Shown here one piece after another: positions 1 to 9,420 of a DNA stretch of 64,000 bases. Source of the DNA: Mallotus nudiflorus (taxonomy: Eukaryota > Streptophyta > Magnoliopsida > Malpighiales > Euphorbiaceae); the NCBI GenBank assembly GCA_947683625.1, contig CANTUR010000536.1, forward strand, positions 62,001 to 126,000, read 5' to 3'. The position numbers and the translations under genes were made by a program. The notes under the pieces are model-generated. The model made no database searches and was not told where the DNA came from. It saw nothing but the letters and a program-made list of their open reading frames with translations. Position 1 is the stretch's first letter. Each line of letters starts with the position of its first letter.

Positions 1-439
1 TTTACGATTTGAACCATTACTTAGAGAAAGTTCAATACAACAAATCTAAATAATATGGTATATTAAACTTTGAACCAATTATTCTTATTGATAAGTTATA
101 GAAACATTCCACATACATAATTTAATACCCCATTATAATTATACATATATAAATGACATATTAAAGGCCTTGTGTCTGTATCCTTCATAAGTGTATAGAG
201 CCAAGCCCTTAAACTCCTTGAAACGGCCACACTTCACACATATAAAGTGGATATATTAGAAGTATCCCTACAATTTGATACTTTAATTACACGTTCATAG
301 ATCCATTAAGAAATTTAACTCACCCTTCCTTTTTCTTACAGGTTCCAAGCACTATTAATCTCGGGATGTAATAGAAATTTAACATAATGCTTGTAATCAC
401 TCTATTTTTAAACTTGAGACTTGGTGTAATACCAAGTGT
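1..439 (-). other. 3' untranslated tail of copia element A
   Basis: Downstream of the RNase H remnant there is no further coding similarity. This stretch lies where a copia element has its short 3' untranslated region before the polypurine tract and 3' LTR. I see no LTR terminus (tctaaca on the plus strand) here, so the LTR must begin further left, outside the window. Confidence 0.55.
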
Positions 440-1239
440 CATAGTTGAGGTTCTATCAATAGTGATTTAACAAAATGGGCTTAAGACCCATCCCTCTTGA
501 CGTTTTATTTACCACGTATCATGGTAATGCCTTTGTTAGTGGAACAATAAAATTTTGATTTGGTCGTACATAATCTATAGTGATCACACCATTAGAGATT
601 AAATCTCTAACATAACTATGTCTAAGTCCAATATGTCTTGACTTTTCATTATATATACGACTATAAGCTCTTAATAGTGTTGCTTCACTATCACAATGAA
701 TAGATATTAGTGCAATTGGCTTTGGTTATATCGGTATTTCATATAGCAAATCATGTAGTCATTCTACTTGTTTACTTGCAGAAGCTAATGCTATAAATTT
801 AGAAGCCATAATGGAGTTTGTTATGCATGTCTATTTCTTGGAACCCTAAGATATTGCACCACCTCTAAGCATAAACACCCACCCACTAGTGCTAGCATGA
901 TCTTCACAATCTGTAATCTAACTTACATCTAAATATCCTTCTAATATCGAAGGATGGACACTATAGTTTATGCCATAACTTATAGTTTTCTTTAAATACT
1001 TTAATACTCTATTGACAGCATGCCACTGCAAGTTACTTAGATTACTCTTGTACCTACTTAGCTTTCCAACTACCAAAAGCTATATCTGGTCTAGTACATG
1101 ACATGGCATACATAAGATAACCTATCACTTTAGCATATTCTAACTGTGATAGTGGTTCTCCCTCATTTTTTATTAACTTGATGTTGGGATCAAAGGGAGT
1201 ACAGGTGGGATTACAATTTGAATGATTGAACTTCATAAG
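440..1239 (-). pseudogene. Copia A RNase H domain remnant
   Basis: Minus-strand reading gives the RT/RNase H junction typical of copia polyproteins (EYAKVIGYLMYAMSCTRPDI, 1054-1236). It continues with RNase H pieces including DHASTSGWVFMLRGGAIS near 840-910 and a C-terminal LTKALP-like segment near 510-540. The protein would remove RNA from the RNA:DNA hybrid during reverse transcription. Several stops and at least two frame changes interrupt it. Identification rests on motif order and on the position downstream of RT. Confidence 0.8.
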
Positions 1240-1957
1240 AACTTTCTCAATATAATGAGATTAAGTAAGAGTTATGCATCCTTGTCTCTTAAAATCTTAA
1301 TCCCAAGAATAATATTTGTCTTTCCCATATCTTTCATAGAAAAATTATTTAATTAGAAATTTTTTGTATCCTCAACTTATTTTAAGTTTGTACCAAAAAT
1401 CAACATGTCATCAATATAAAGACATATTATGACACCATCATCACCAAAAAATTTTCTATAAACACATTTATCAACTTGATTAACTTTAAAGCCATTAACA
1501 AGTACCATTTAGTCAAATTTTTTCTACCATTATTTTGGTGCTTGTTTAGTCTATACAAAGATTTAACAAGTTTGCACACCCTCTTTTCTTGTCCAGAAAT
1601 TATAAATCCTTCAAGTTGTTGCATATAAACCTATTCTTCCAAATCTCCATTTAAAAATGTTATTTTTACATCCATTTGATGAATAACCATTTTATGGATA
1701 GAAGCTAATGCTACTAGAACTCTTATAGTAGCTATTCGAGCTACTGGAGAATATGTATCAAAATAGTCAATCCCTTGCTTTTATGTAAAGCCTTTTGCCA
1801 CTAATCTGGCTTTAAATTTATCAATAGTTCCATCAACTTTCATTTTCTTTTTAAATATCATTTTGTATCCAATTAGTTTAGAATCAGGAGGCAGGTCAAC
1901 TAATTTCCATATATTATTTCCCATTATTAAGTCCATCTCATCATTAATTACTTCTTT
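1240..1957 (-). pseudogene. Copia A reverse transcriptase remnant
   Basis: Minus-strand frames contain the usual copia RT blocks in order: KARLVAKGFT with a stop next to it, RIATIRVLVALASIHKMVIHQMDVK, QQLEGFIISGQEKRVCKLVKSLYRL (1427-1624) and the catalytic box YIDD at 1407-1418. The last block changes frame relative to 1427-1624, so at least one indel separates them. Upstream, the linker KKEVINDEMD and the WKLVDLPP motif mark the start of the RT domain. The order IN-RT-RNase H separates it from Ty3/gypsy. It cannot make a working enzyme because of stops in every block. Confidence 0.85.
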
Positions 1958-3010
1958 TCAAAAAGCTGCATCTTGTGATTTCATGGCTTCCTCAAATGTT
2001 TGAGGATCACTTTCTATATTATAACAATATGGTATTTTATTGCTAACTAAGTCTCTTATTCCTTTCATAAGATATACAAAGAATTCTTCTTCATATCTCA
2101 CTAGTTTCCTCTTTATTCTTTTGCTCCTTCGAAGTTCAACAACTTCTTGTTCATCACTATCTATGATATGCTTACCTTTATCCAAGTTTAAACTGTTTTG
2201 TTCTGGAAATTTATCTTTAACTCTAGGAATCAACTTAAACCTTTGTTCATCAAATATGGCATCTCTTAATTCAATAATTGTATTAATTGGTATTGAATCA
2301 TTAGGTTCTATGACCGTAAATCTATATGCCTTACTATTATGTGCATATCCTATGAAAATGCACTCAACTCCCCTTTCTCCTAACTTTTTATGTTTGGGTT
2401 CAAGTACTTTTACTATAGCACGACATCCCCCAACTCTAAAATAATTCAAGTTTGGTTTCCTTTTATTCCAGAATTCATATGGGGTTGTATTGCTCCTTTT
2501 ATTAAGAACTCCGTTCAAAATGTGACATGTTGTAGGCATTGCTTCACCCCAAAGTCCTTGGCTTAAACCAGAATTAGACATTATAGCATTTACCATTTCA
2601 ATTAGCACTCGATTTTTCCTTTCTGCTACACCATTTTGTTGTGGTGTATATGGGGCAGTAATTTCATGAACTATCCCTATGGACTTAAAATATGAAGGAT
2701 TATATTACTCTCCTCCCCTATCAAACCTTAGACATTTTATAAATGTCTCACAATGCAATTCAACTTCATTTTTTTAGATTTAAAATTTTTCAATTACTTC
2801 ATCTTTAGAATGTAGCAAATACATATAACAAAATCTACTAAAATCATCAATAAATGTGACAAAATATTTCTTTCCACTTAAGAAAGGAGTACTATACATA
2901 TCACACACATCACTATATATTAAATCTACTGCATTCAATTTTCTTTCAATTTTTGGAAAAGTATTTCTAGTTATTTTTGTTAATATAAAAGTAGTGCATT
3001 TTTCATGGTT
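1958..3010 (-). pseudogene. Copia A integrase remnant
   Basis: The catalytic core can be followed across two frames. The first Asp is in IYSDVCDM near 2910-2935, the second in LRFDRGGE near 2720-2745, and the Glu in NGVAERKNR near 2610-2640, so the D,D-35-E residues are all visible. The longest open stretch (1958-2608, 216 codons) covers the core end and C-terminal part (TTPYEFWNKRKPNL, then a KHKKLGERGVECIFIGY block) and runs into the RT linker. Integrase would join the element's cDNA to the host genome. Stops near 2710 and 2790 break the frame. Among element A's domains this is the best preserved. Confidence 0.88.
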
Positions 3011-3560
3011 TTAATCAATATAAAGAATTAAATCAAGTTTAACCATGTCTCTAATTATTTTAAAATTAACATAACCGAACCTATTATGCCATAAATAAAG
3101 AGAATCAACAATATAAGCAAAAACACTACTACTATTATTATTAATGTGTACATTGAGTTTAAACAAACCATTACATAAATAACCTTTTCCTAAAAATATG
3201 CCCCCTTTAGATAACACAAACTTGTCAGCCTCAAATACAAGTTTAAAACCAAACTTGTTCAAAATGCTACTCGAAACTAAGTTGTTTTTAACTTCTGGTA
3301 CTTAATACACATTTCTTAAAATTAATTTCCTACCATAAGTAAACTCTAGTTCTACATTACCAACACTTAAAACAAGTGCTAAAGTAGCATTTCCCATGTA
3401 TAAAATAATAACATCAGTAACTTGCTCTATATTCTTGAACAAAGCAATGTCCTTGCACATATGACGGGTTGCACCCGAATCTATCCACTAGCCAATATTA
3501 TGATTTTCAAGAAGATTGATTTCAGAAATCATTGTAACTGAATTTTCATTTGCAACATTA
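3011..3560 (-). pseudogene. Copia A protease and GAG-pre-integrase remnant
   Basis: The aspartic protease active site DSGAT is readable at about 3467-3481 (DSG at 3473-3481), preceded by a stop where copia proteins usually have sequence running into W-x-DSGA. Next come a FKNIEQV region, the LEFTYGRKLILRNVY segment with one stop, and the GAG-pre-integrase domain in the open stretch 3011-3262 (YLWHNRFGYVNFKIIRDMVK), with the His of its zinc-binding set in WHNRFGY. The protease would cut the Gag-Pol precursor. Order and spacing are those of Ty1/copia. Confidence 0.82.
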
Positions 3561-4403
3561 GAAGAAGATCCTTTATTATTCATCTTCTTTTGTTTTTTCC
3601 TGAAGTACCGATATTCGAACTTGTAATGTCCTTCTTTGCCACAAAAATAACTACCTTTTTTTCTTTTTTTTATTTTTAAATTTTTATGTATTGTTATATT
3701 GAATTGTCCTTTTGCTTGGAATTTTAAAAGGCTGTCCTTCTTCCATTACATGAACTTTAGATATATGAGCATAATGCTCTTTAGTCTCATCTTGAATTCG
3801 CATTTCCTCATGAATTTCTTCTTATACACGAAGGCTATTAACAAGTTGCTCAAGAGAGATATCTTTTTTCTTGTATTTTAAATTTCTCTTAAAATCTTTT
3901 CATGAAGGGGGCAATTTGTCAATAATATTAGACACAATACTAGACTCATCCATATGCATATTATATTGTGTAAAATTATTAAGAATTCTTTCTAACTCAT
4001 GAAATTGTTCTATAATTGGCCTAGAATCATTCATTTTATAATTATTAAAATGAGAGACAATGAATTTCTTACTTGTGGCATCCTCTTGCACGTACTTACT
4101 CTCCAATCTCTCTCACAGTTCTTTTGCAATAGGCACATAGTTGTAGATGTCAAAAAGTGAATCACTCATTACATTCAGCATGTGTCCACTACATATCTCA
4201 TCAATAATATCCCATTTTTGCCTCTTCCTTGATTCTATAAAAGTCTCATTGTCTTTCTCTTCCGTCCTTGGTGTGTTTAAAACATATACCACTTATAGAA
4301 AAACTAACAGAAAATGCACTCTCTTTTGCCATCTCATAAAATTTCCAGAATCAAAATGATCTAATTTCACTATACTAGTTGCTAATTCTTTGAGTATTGC
4401 CAT
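3561..4403 (-). pseudogene. Copia A gag remnant with damaged CCHC knuckle
   Basis: A minus-strand ATG at 4403-4401 lies about 40 bp inside the 5' LTR boundary and opens a copia Gag (MAILKELATSIVKLDHFDSG, then NFMRWQKR), the UBN2-type capsid region. Continuous reading in one frame meets four stops, at least two of which replace Trp codons in conserved contexts (EL*ERLESKYV and PPS*KDF). Open stretch 3900-4106 is one piece of this. A nucleocapsid zinc knuckle lies near 3610-3653, but two of its Cys positions now read Ser and Tyr (SYFCGKEGHYKFEY). Gag would form the virus-like particle. Confidence 0.85.
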
Positions 4404-4441
4404 GGATACAAATTTATACAAGAGAAATATTGCATTTAGAT

Positions 4442-4816
4442 TGTTAGAGAATTGTAACAAGAATCTTGAAAAATCTGCTCCAAGGTGTGTATGAATCCCA
4501 CTTTCCTAAAGGCAATATTTATAGTGTACAATTTGCCTCTGGGATACAATGAAGCTTGGGTGTTTGTAATGGTATTTTATGCAGAATTGATTAATAATAA
4601 AAAATTCATTCTTGTAGAAAACTCACTTTTTTTATATATAAGATGAATGAGTGGTTACAAGTTGGTAACAAACATGTCTATTTGAATGAGTAGACATGTT
4701 TCTTGACAATAGTCATGTCTTTTTGTTAAAAGATATAACTAAATGTTTCTTGGCAATAATAATGTCTTTTTGTTAAAGGATATGACTATATGTGACTATT
4801 TTGAAAATGTCTAACA
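4442..4816 (-). repeat. 5' LTR of copia element A
   Basis: On the plus strand the 375-bp segment begins tgttaga and ends tctaaca, a perfect 7-bp inverted repeat with the expected TG...CA ends. It lies immediately upstream of the gag ATG in minus orientation, and copia B coding sequence resumes directly after it. A standard initiator-Met primer site (TGGTATCAGAGC) is not visible next to the LTR, so the priming site is eroded or non-standard. Confidence 0.82.
4696..4789. repeat. Two 47-bp tandem copies in U3 of copia A LTR
   Basis: The segment starting atgtttcttgacaat at 4696 repeats as atgtttcttggcaat at 4743 with a few substitutions. The pair lies near the start of the LTR (U3 in minus orientation), where copia elements often carry repeated enhancer motifs. 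A regulatory role is inference only. Confidence 0.7.
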
Positions 4817-5663
4817 ATTCTCACATTTGTTTATCCATACAGGATCTAGTAAATGAGAGGAGGTTATAGCCTCATGAAGTAACCTTAAAGCTTGGCAATG
4901 GAGCAAGTGTTATGGCCAAGGCTATAGGATCTACTTCTATTGATCTTTATTATCATATTTTGTTGTTGGATGATATATTATATATACCTAATGCCTATAA
5001 AAACATATTCTCTATTTCTAGTTTGACTAGAAAAGGTTATGAGTTTCATTTTAAAAAAGATGTATATAATATTTATTTTGGAAGTAAAATAATAGGCATG
5101 AGTTATTTAATACATGGTTTATATTATATTGATAATATGTTTAATAACAATGAGCCTCAAGTTTGTGTGAGTAATGAAAATGCAATGCTAACTAAAAATA
5201 CCTCTAATTCCAAATATTTATGGCACTTGAGATTATGTCACATTGCAGAGGATAGGATCATAAAGTTAGAAATGATAGGAATCTTGAGCAATCTTGAATC
5301 TGCATCTAATCTAACTTATGAGGCTTGTCTTCAAGGAAAAATGACTAGATCACCATTTATTGGACAAATGGCAAAAGCCAAGGATATGTTGGAAATCATA
5401 CATAATGATGTATGTGGACCAATTTCTGAAATGGCTAAAGGTGGTTTCTACTACTTTATAACCTTTATAGATGATCTATCAAGGTTTGGGAACTTGTTTC
5501 TTATAAATAACAAAAATGAATCATTTGAAAAGTTCAAAGAATTCAAAACCCAAGTAGAAAACCAAAGTGGGAAAAGTATTAAAACTCTAAGATCATATCG
5601 AGGAGGTGAATACTTAAGTACCAAGTTTATTAACTTTCTAAAGGAACATGGCATTGTATCATA
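4817..5663 (+). pseudogene. Copia B protease end, GAG-pre-integrase and integrase core
   Basis: Reading resumes at 4817 inside protease (a SHLFIHTG-like remnant, then EVTLKLGNGASV). The long open stretch 4912-5664 gives the conserved LDDILYIPNAYKNIFSISSL block, a GAG-pre-integrase domain (KYLWHLRLCHIAEDRI), its Cys (YEACLQGKMT) and the integrase core. The first catalytic Asp is present (IIHNDVCGP). The second is replaced by Tyr: LRSYRGGEY stands where copia integrases have LRSDRGGEY. The enzyme would therefore be inactive even without the stop at 5662-5664. DNA joining would be its job in an intact element. Confidence 0.88.
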
Positions 5664-6386
5664 ACTCATACTGCCTGGAACACCTCAATTAAATAGTGTG
5701 TCTAAGAGGCAGAATCGTACTTTATTAGATATGGTATGTTCTATGATGAGCTATACTAATCTTCCTATTTCACTTTGGGGTTATACACTTTAAACCGCCA
5801 GCTACATCCTTAATCGTGTTCCATCCCAATCCGTTTCTACTACACCATATGAGATATGACATAGTAAAGCACTAAGTCTTAAAAGATTTGGGGATGTCCA
5901 GCTTTTATCAAAAGGCTAAAATCAAATAAATTGGATGTGAAATTGATTAAAGGAATGTTTGTTAGATATCCTAATGAAAGTTTAGGGTACTGATTTTATC
6001 TTCCTGCTAAACAAGTTATTATTATAAGCAGAGATGTTATTTTCCTTGGGAAAGAGTTTATAAAGGAAGGTGGTAAAGGAATGAAGATAATGTTAGATGA
6101 GGAATCACCTAAAGAAACCCAACAAACTTATCAAATGGAGATTGATCAACCTGAAAATGCTATTCCAATTGATAATGTCATTACATTGACTCTTAGAAGG
6201 TCTTGTAGGGTATCTCAGCCTCTGGAGAGATATGATCTTCTTCTTAATGTGCAAGAGTTGTATGTTTATGAAGAGACCATTCATATTGATAGTCCTATAA
6301 CATACAAAGAAGCTTTATATGATAAAGATTTTTCAAGATGGATTGAAGCTATGAAAGCTGAAATGGATTTCATATATGCAAACTAA
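5664..6386 (+). pseudogene. Copia B integrase C-terminus and linker
   Basis: Many stops break this segment, but copia landmarks remain in shifted frames: a remnant of the catalytic-Glu region near 5690-5730, the LHHMRYD segment (canonical TPYE) near 5840, a KGMFVRYPNESLGY-like block near 5955-5990, and the open stretch 6081-6386 ending ITYKEALYDKDFSRWIEAMK. The last is the conserved lead-in to the RT domain. It is the acidic, low-complexity linker typical between IN and RT. Confidence 0.8.
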
Positions 6387-7290
6387 GTCTGGACATTTGT
6401 TTATCCTTATGAGGATATTATACCCATTAGGTGTAAATGGATCTTTAAGATAAATATTGGTGTAGATGGAAGGTAGAGACCTATAAAGTTATGCTTTGTA
6501 GCAAAAGGGTTTCAACAAAGGCAAGGGGTTGACTATAAGGAAACCTTCTCGCCAATAGTCATACTAAAATCCATTCAGATTCTTTAAGCTATAATCGCAC
6601 ACTATGATTATAAGGTTTAGAAAATGGATGTTAAGACCACCTTCCTTAGTGGTTATATTGAGAAGAAGATCATATCTCTCCAGACGAAGAAATTTTCAAA
6701 GAGCAACCTAAATGTTTAGAATCCGAGAATAGTTTAAAAGTGTGCAAGCTTAATAGATCTATCTATGGTTTAAAACAAGCTTTAAAGAGGTTTTGATAAG
6801 GTTATCCATTCTTATGGTTTCATAAAAAAAATAAAGATGAGTTGTGTGTTTATAAAAAGGTTAGTAGGAGCCAACTTACTTTTCTAGTCTTGTATATAGA
6901 TGACATTCTATTAATTAGAAATTGTGTTAAAATGATGACTTTTGTAAGAGTATGGCTATCTAAAACCTTCTCAATTAAGGAATTAAGGGAGGCAACCTAT
7001 ATTCTGAAGATTTAAGTTTATAGAGATAGATCAAAGAAAGTGATAGGTTTATCACAAAGTCTTTACTTGGAAAAGGTGTTAAAGAGGTTCAACATGTTTG
7101 ATTCCAATAGAGGATTGTTACTATTTAGGTATGGTGTCCATTTATCCAAAGGTATGTCACCTAAAACACCCAAGGAAATGAAGTAAATGGCTAAAGTTCC
7201 TTATGCTTTAGCTATAGGAAGCTTAATGTACGCTATGCTATGTACTAGGCCAAATATTACCTATGCTATTAGTTTAACTAACAAGTTTTA
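6387..7290 (+). pseudogene. Copia B reverse transcriptase remnant
   Basis: Consecutive RT blocks are readable across frames: WIFKINIGVDGR near 6440, CFVAKGFQQRQGVDYKETFS near 6490-6550, KMDVKTTFLSGYIEKK near 6620-6665, SIYGLKQA near 6760-6780 and the active-site box YIDD at 6893-6904 (VLYIDDILLIRN). A further block, KVPYALAIGSLMYAMLCTRP, lies near 7190-7240. More than five stops and several indels make it inactive. In the intact element it would copy genomic RNA into cDNA. Confidence 0.85.
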
Positions 7291-7878
7291 ATCCAATCCA
7301 AGTTTGGAACACTGGATAACAGTTAAGACAATCTTTAAGTACTTGAGAATGACTAAAGATTTAGTCTTGACTTTTGGAAGAGGTGATTTACAGATAGATA
7401 GCTTCACAGATTCTAATTTTCAATCAAATATGGATGATAGAAAATCTATCTCCAGGTTTGTTTTCATCTGTAATGGAGGTGCAATGAGCTGGAAGAGTTC
7501 CAAGCAAGGTATCACTGTTGATTCCACTATATAAGTCGAGTATACAATCGCATCAAATGCTTTTAAAGAAACTTTTTGGATTAAGAAGTTCATTACTGAA
7601 CTAGCGATGGCTCCTTCCATTGAGTCCCCGATTCCTCTCTATTGTGACAACATTAGAGCCATTGTTTTGGCAAAGGAAATAAGGTCTCACCAGAAATCCA
7701 AACACAAAGAAAGGTGCTTTCATCTTATTAGAGAACTTGTTGGAAAGGGCAATGTGCTCATGCAAAAGGTAGCTTCAGCCTGCAATGTGATTGATCCACT
7801 GACTAAGGAGCTCACCTAGCTACAGTTAGACTGTCATCTTGAGAAGATGGGTATTAGATATTATAGTGAATGGTAAAT
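7291..7878 (+). pseudogene. Copia B RNase H and C-terminus
   Basis: Open stretches 7304-7534 and 7607-7819 plus the connecting frame give the copia RNase H domain: FTDSNFQSNMDDRKSISRFV (first Asp), GGAMSWKSSKQGITVDST, then a stop where the conserved Glu region follows, PLYCDNIRAIVLAKE, HQKSKH and NVIDPLTKEL. A tail CHLEKMGIRYYSEW ends at a TAA near 7876, directly before the polypurine tract. That ending motif is common in plant copia polyproteins. Confidence 0.88.
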
Positions 7879-7885
7879 GGGAGAT
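7873..7885 (+). promoter_or_regulatory. Polypurine tract of copia B
   Basis: A purine-rich run (gtaaatgggagat) lies between the polyprotein end and the LTR start at 7886. It would prime plus-strand DNA synthesis. The AAATGGGAGAT core matches the usual plant copia arrangement. Confidence 0.7.
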
Positions 7886-9420
7886 TATTAGTTTAGTTGT
7901 GCCCTAGTGTCATTCTTATAATAAATCATAACATTGTAAATTATCCCTATGGCAATAAAATATTCATTTAAATAAAGAGTTTATTTATTTGAGTATTTAC
8001 CTTTTAGCAATATGTTAAATAAGTTTATTATCAAGAGTTGATAATATGAGTTACAAATTTATTTAGTACATATGCTATAAATTGTTCATAGTCGAATAAT
8101 TGATATTTGGGTAATATTAATTAAATTATCACCTCTGTCTATTTTTCTTCATTAATATGTGATGCTAATAGTAGGAGGTAGTGAGTCTCATGCTACTTAA
8201 TATGAGATATCATAATAGACATATGAATATTTATGTGATTGGTGGATCGAACAGTGACATTATATTTGTGATTGCAAGGACACTCACTTATAATCAACAA
8301 TCACAATCTAGGTCATAATGGTGCATATAATCATTTGACCTGAGGCAACATGGTCATCCACATTTGAGTAGTTAGAGTTTGTTGCTGTTTACATACTTAT
8401 GTTATTCACACATGGGTATATGGCTTATGGTGGCTCTAGTCAGTTAAATATAAGGATAATTGTTCAACCAAAAAGGGACTCATTGCCTAGAGTGAATCCT
8501 ATGCTATCTAAGTTTGTTCTTGATGAATAAGTTCCTGGCCAGGACAAACATAACACAATCTGAAAGATTTTCAGTACTAGAAAGTATTTCTAGTATTAGT
8601 TATGTTTTATCAAGAATCAATACTTGAGATGAGGTCATATGATAAAGCTATTAGAGTTTGATTAAAACACCTTAACTCTAGACTATATTAGGATCTTCTA
8701 ATGAAGGGATTTTAGCGCACGGTAATTATGACCATAAGGTTTATGTGAATCAATATATGTATTTATATCTAATTGGGTAGTTGTGATATCGATGCTAGGG
8801 GGTCACTAACAACTTATGAGAACTAAATGTGCATAATTAAGATTTTCACATTTAGACTTGAAAGAGTTTCAAATAATATCAAGTGTTGATATTATATTGT
8901 CATTGTCAATTAGACATGAACCTAGTAAGTCACACCTAAAAGAGTTTTGCTAAATCACCATTTATATTAATCTAATTATTGATTAAAGAGTTTAATTAAT
9001 TAATTGAGATTAATGAAATTGGATATGTGTTTTAAGTAATGATTCTAGCATATCATGAAATCTAATTCCAGTAAGAGTTTAATTATTAATTTATATTTAA
9101 TTAATATGAGATATTAATTAAAATAATAAATTAATAATAATATATGTTATTAATTAAATTATTAAATTTAATATGAGATATTAAATTATTAATATTTTTA
9201 TTAATAAATATGTGTAAATTGTTGATTTTGGGTAAGATAAGAATTAAGTTGTATTAATTAGCGTAGAGAATGAATGTGGACTTAATGCATGAGATGTGAT
9301 TAAATCTCTACATTATTCTTTGGACACGAATGAGATACTTGAACATCTTGAACACTAACATGCAAGGTGGCATGCTAGGTGTCTTGCTAATGATGTTTTA
9401 CCAAATTGTTAAAACTAACA
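7886..9420 (+). repeat. 3' LTR of copia B (about 1.5 kb)
   Basis: The proposed LTR starts tattagttt just after the polypurine tract and ends aaactaaca at 9420. The ends are complementary over about 9 bp apart from a G-to-A at the second base, which in an intact element would give TG...CA. It contains no ORF worth calling. The part from 8980 to 9200 is a dense mix of ttaat/attaa words. The partner LTR is off the window, so the right boundary rests on the terminal repeat alone. Confidence 0.65.

Larger units (their letters stand above)
1..4816 (-). mobile_element. Ty1/copia LTR retrotransposon A, left end cut by window
   Basis: From right to left on the minus strand the stretch shows a 5' LTR, gag, a CCHC-knuckle remnant, protease, GAG-pre-integrase, integrase, reverse transcriptase and RNase H, which is the Ty1/copia order (integrase before RT). 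Every domain carries stops or frameshifts, so it is non-autonomous now. Coding similarity ends near 440. The remaining bases to position 1 are 3' untranslated sequence, so the 3' LTR lies outside the window. The element sits inside the protease region of copia element B, whose reading resumes exactly at 4817. The right-hand target-site copy should be 4817-4821 (attct); its partner is off the left edge and cannot be checked. Confidence 0.9.
4817..9420 (+). mobile_element. Ty1/copia LTR retrotransposon B, 5' part off window
   Basis: Plus-strand copia polyprotein remnants run from the protease end through GAG-pre-integrase, integrase, RT and RNase H, then a polypurine tract and a 3' LTR. The 5' LTR, gag and most of protease should lie left of element A, outside the window, because A is inserted at 4816/4817 in B's protease region. 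B is older than A by this nesting. It is also heavily mutated, with stops in all domains. Confidence 0.88.
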
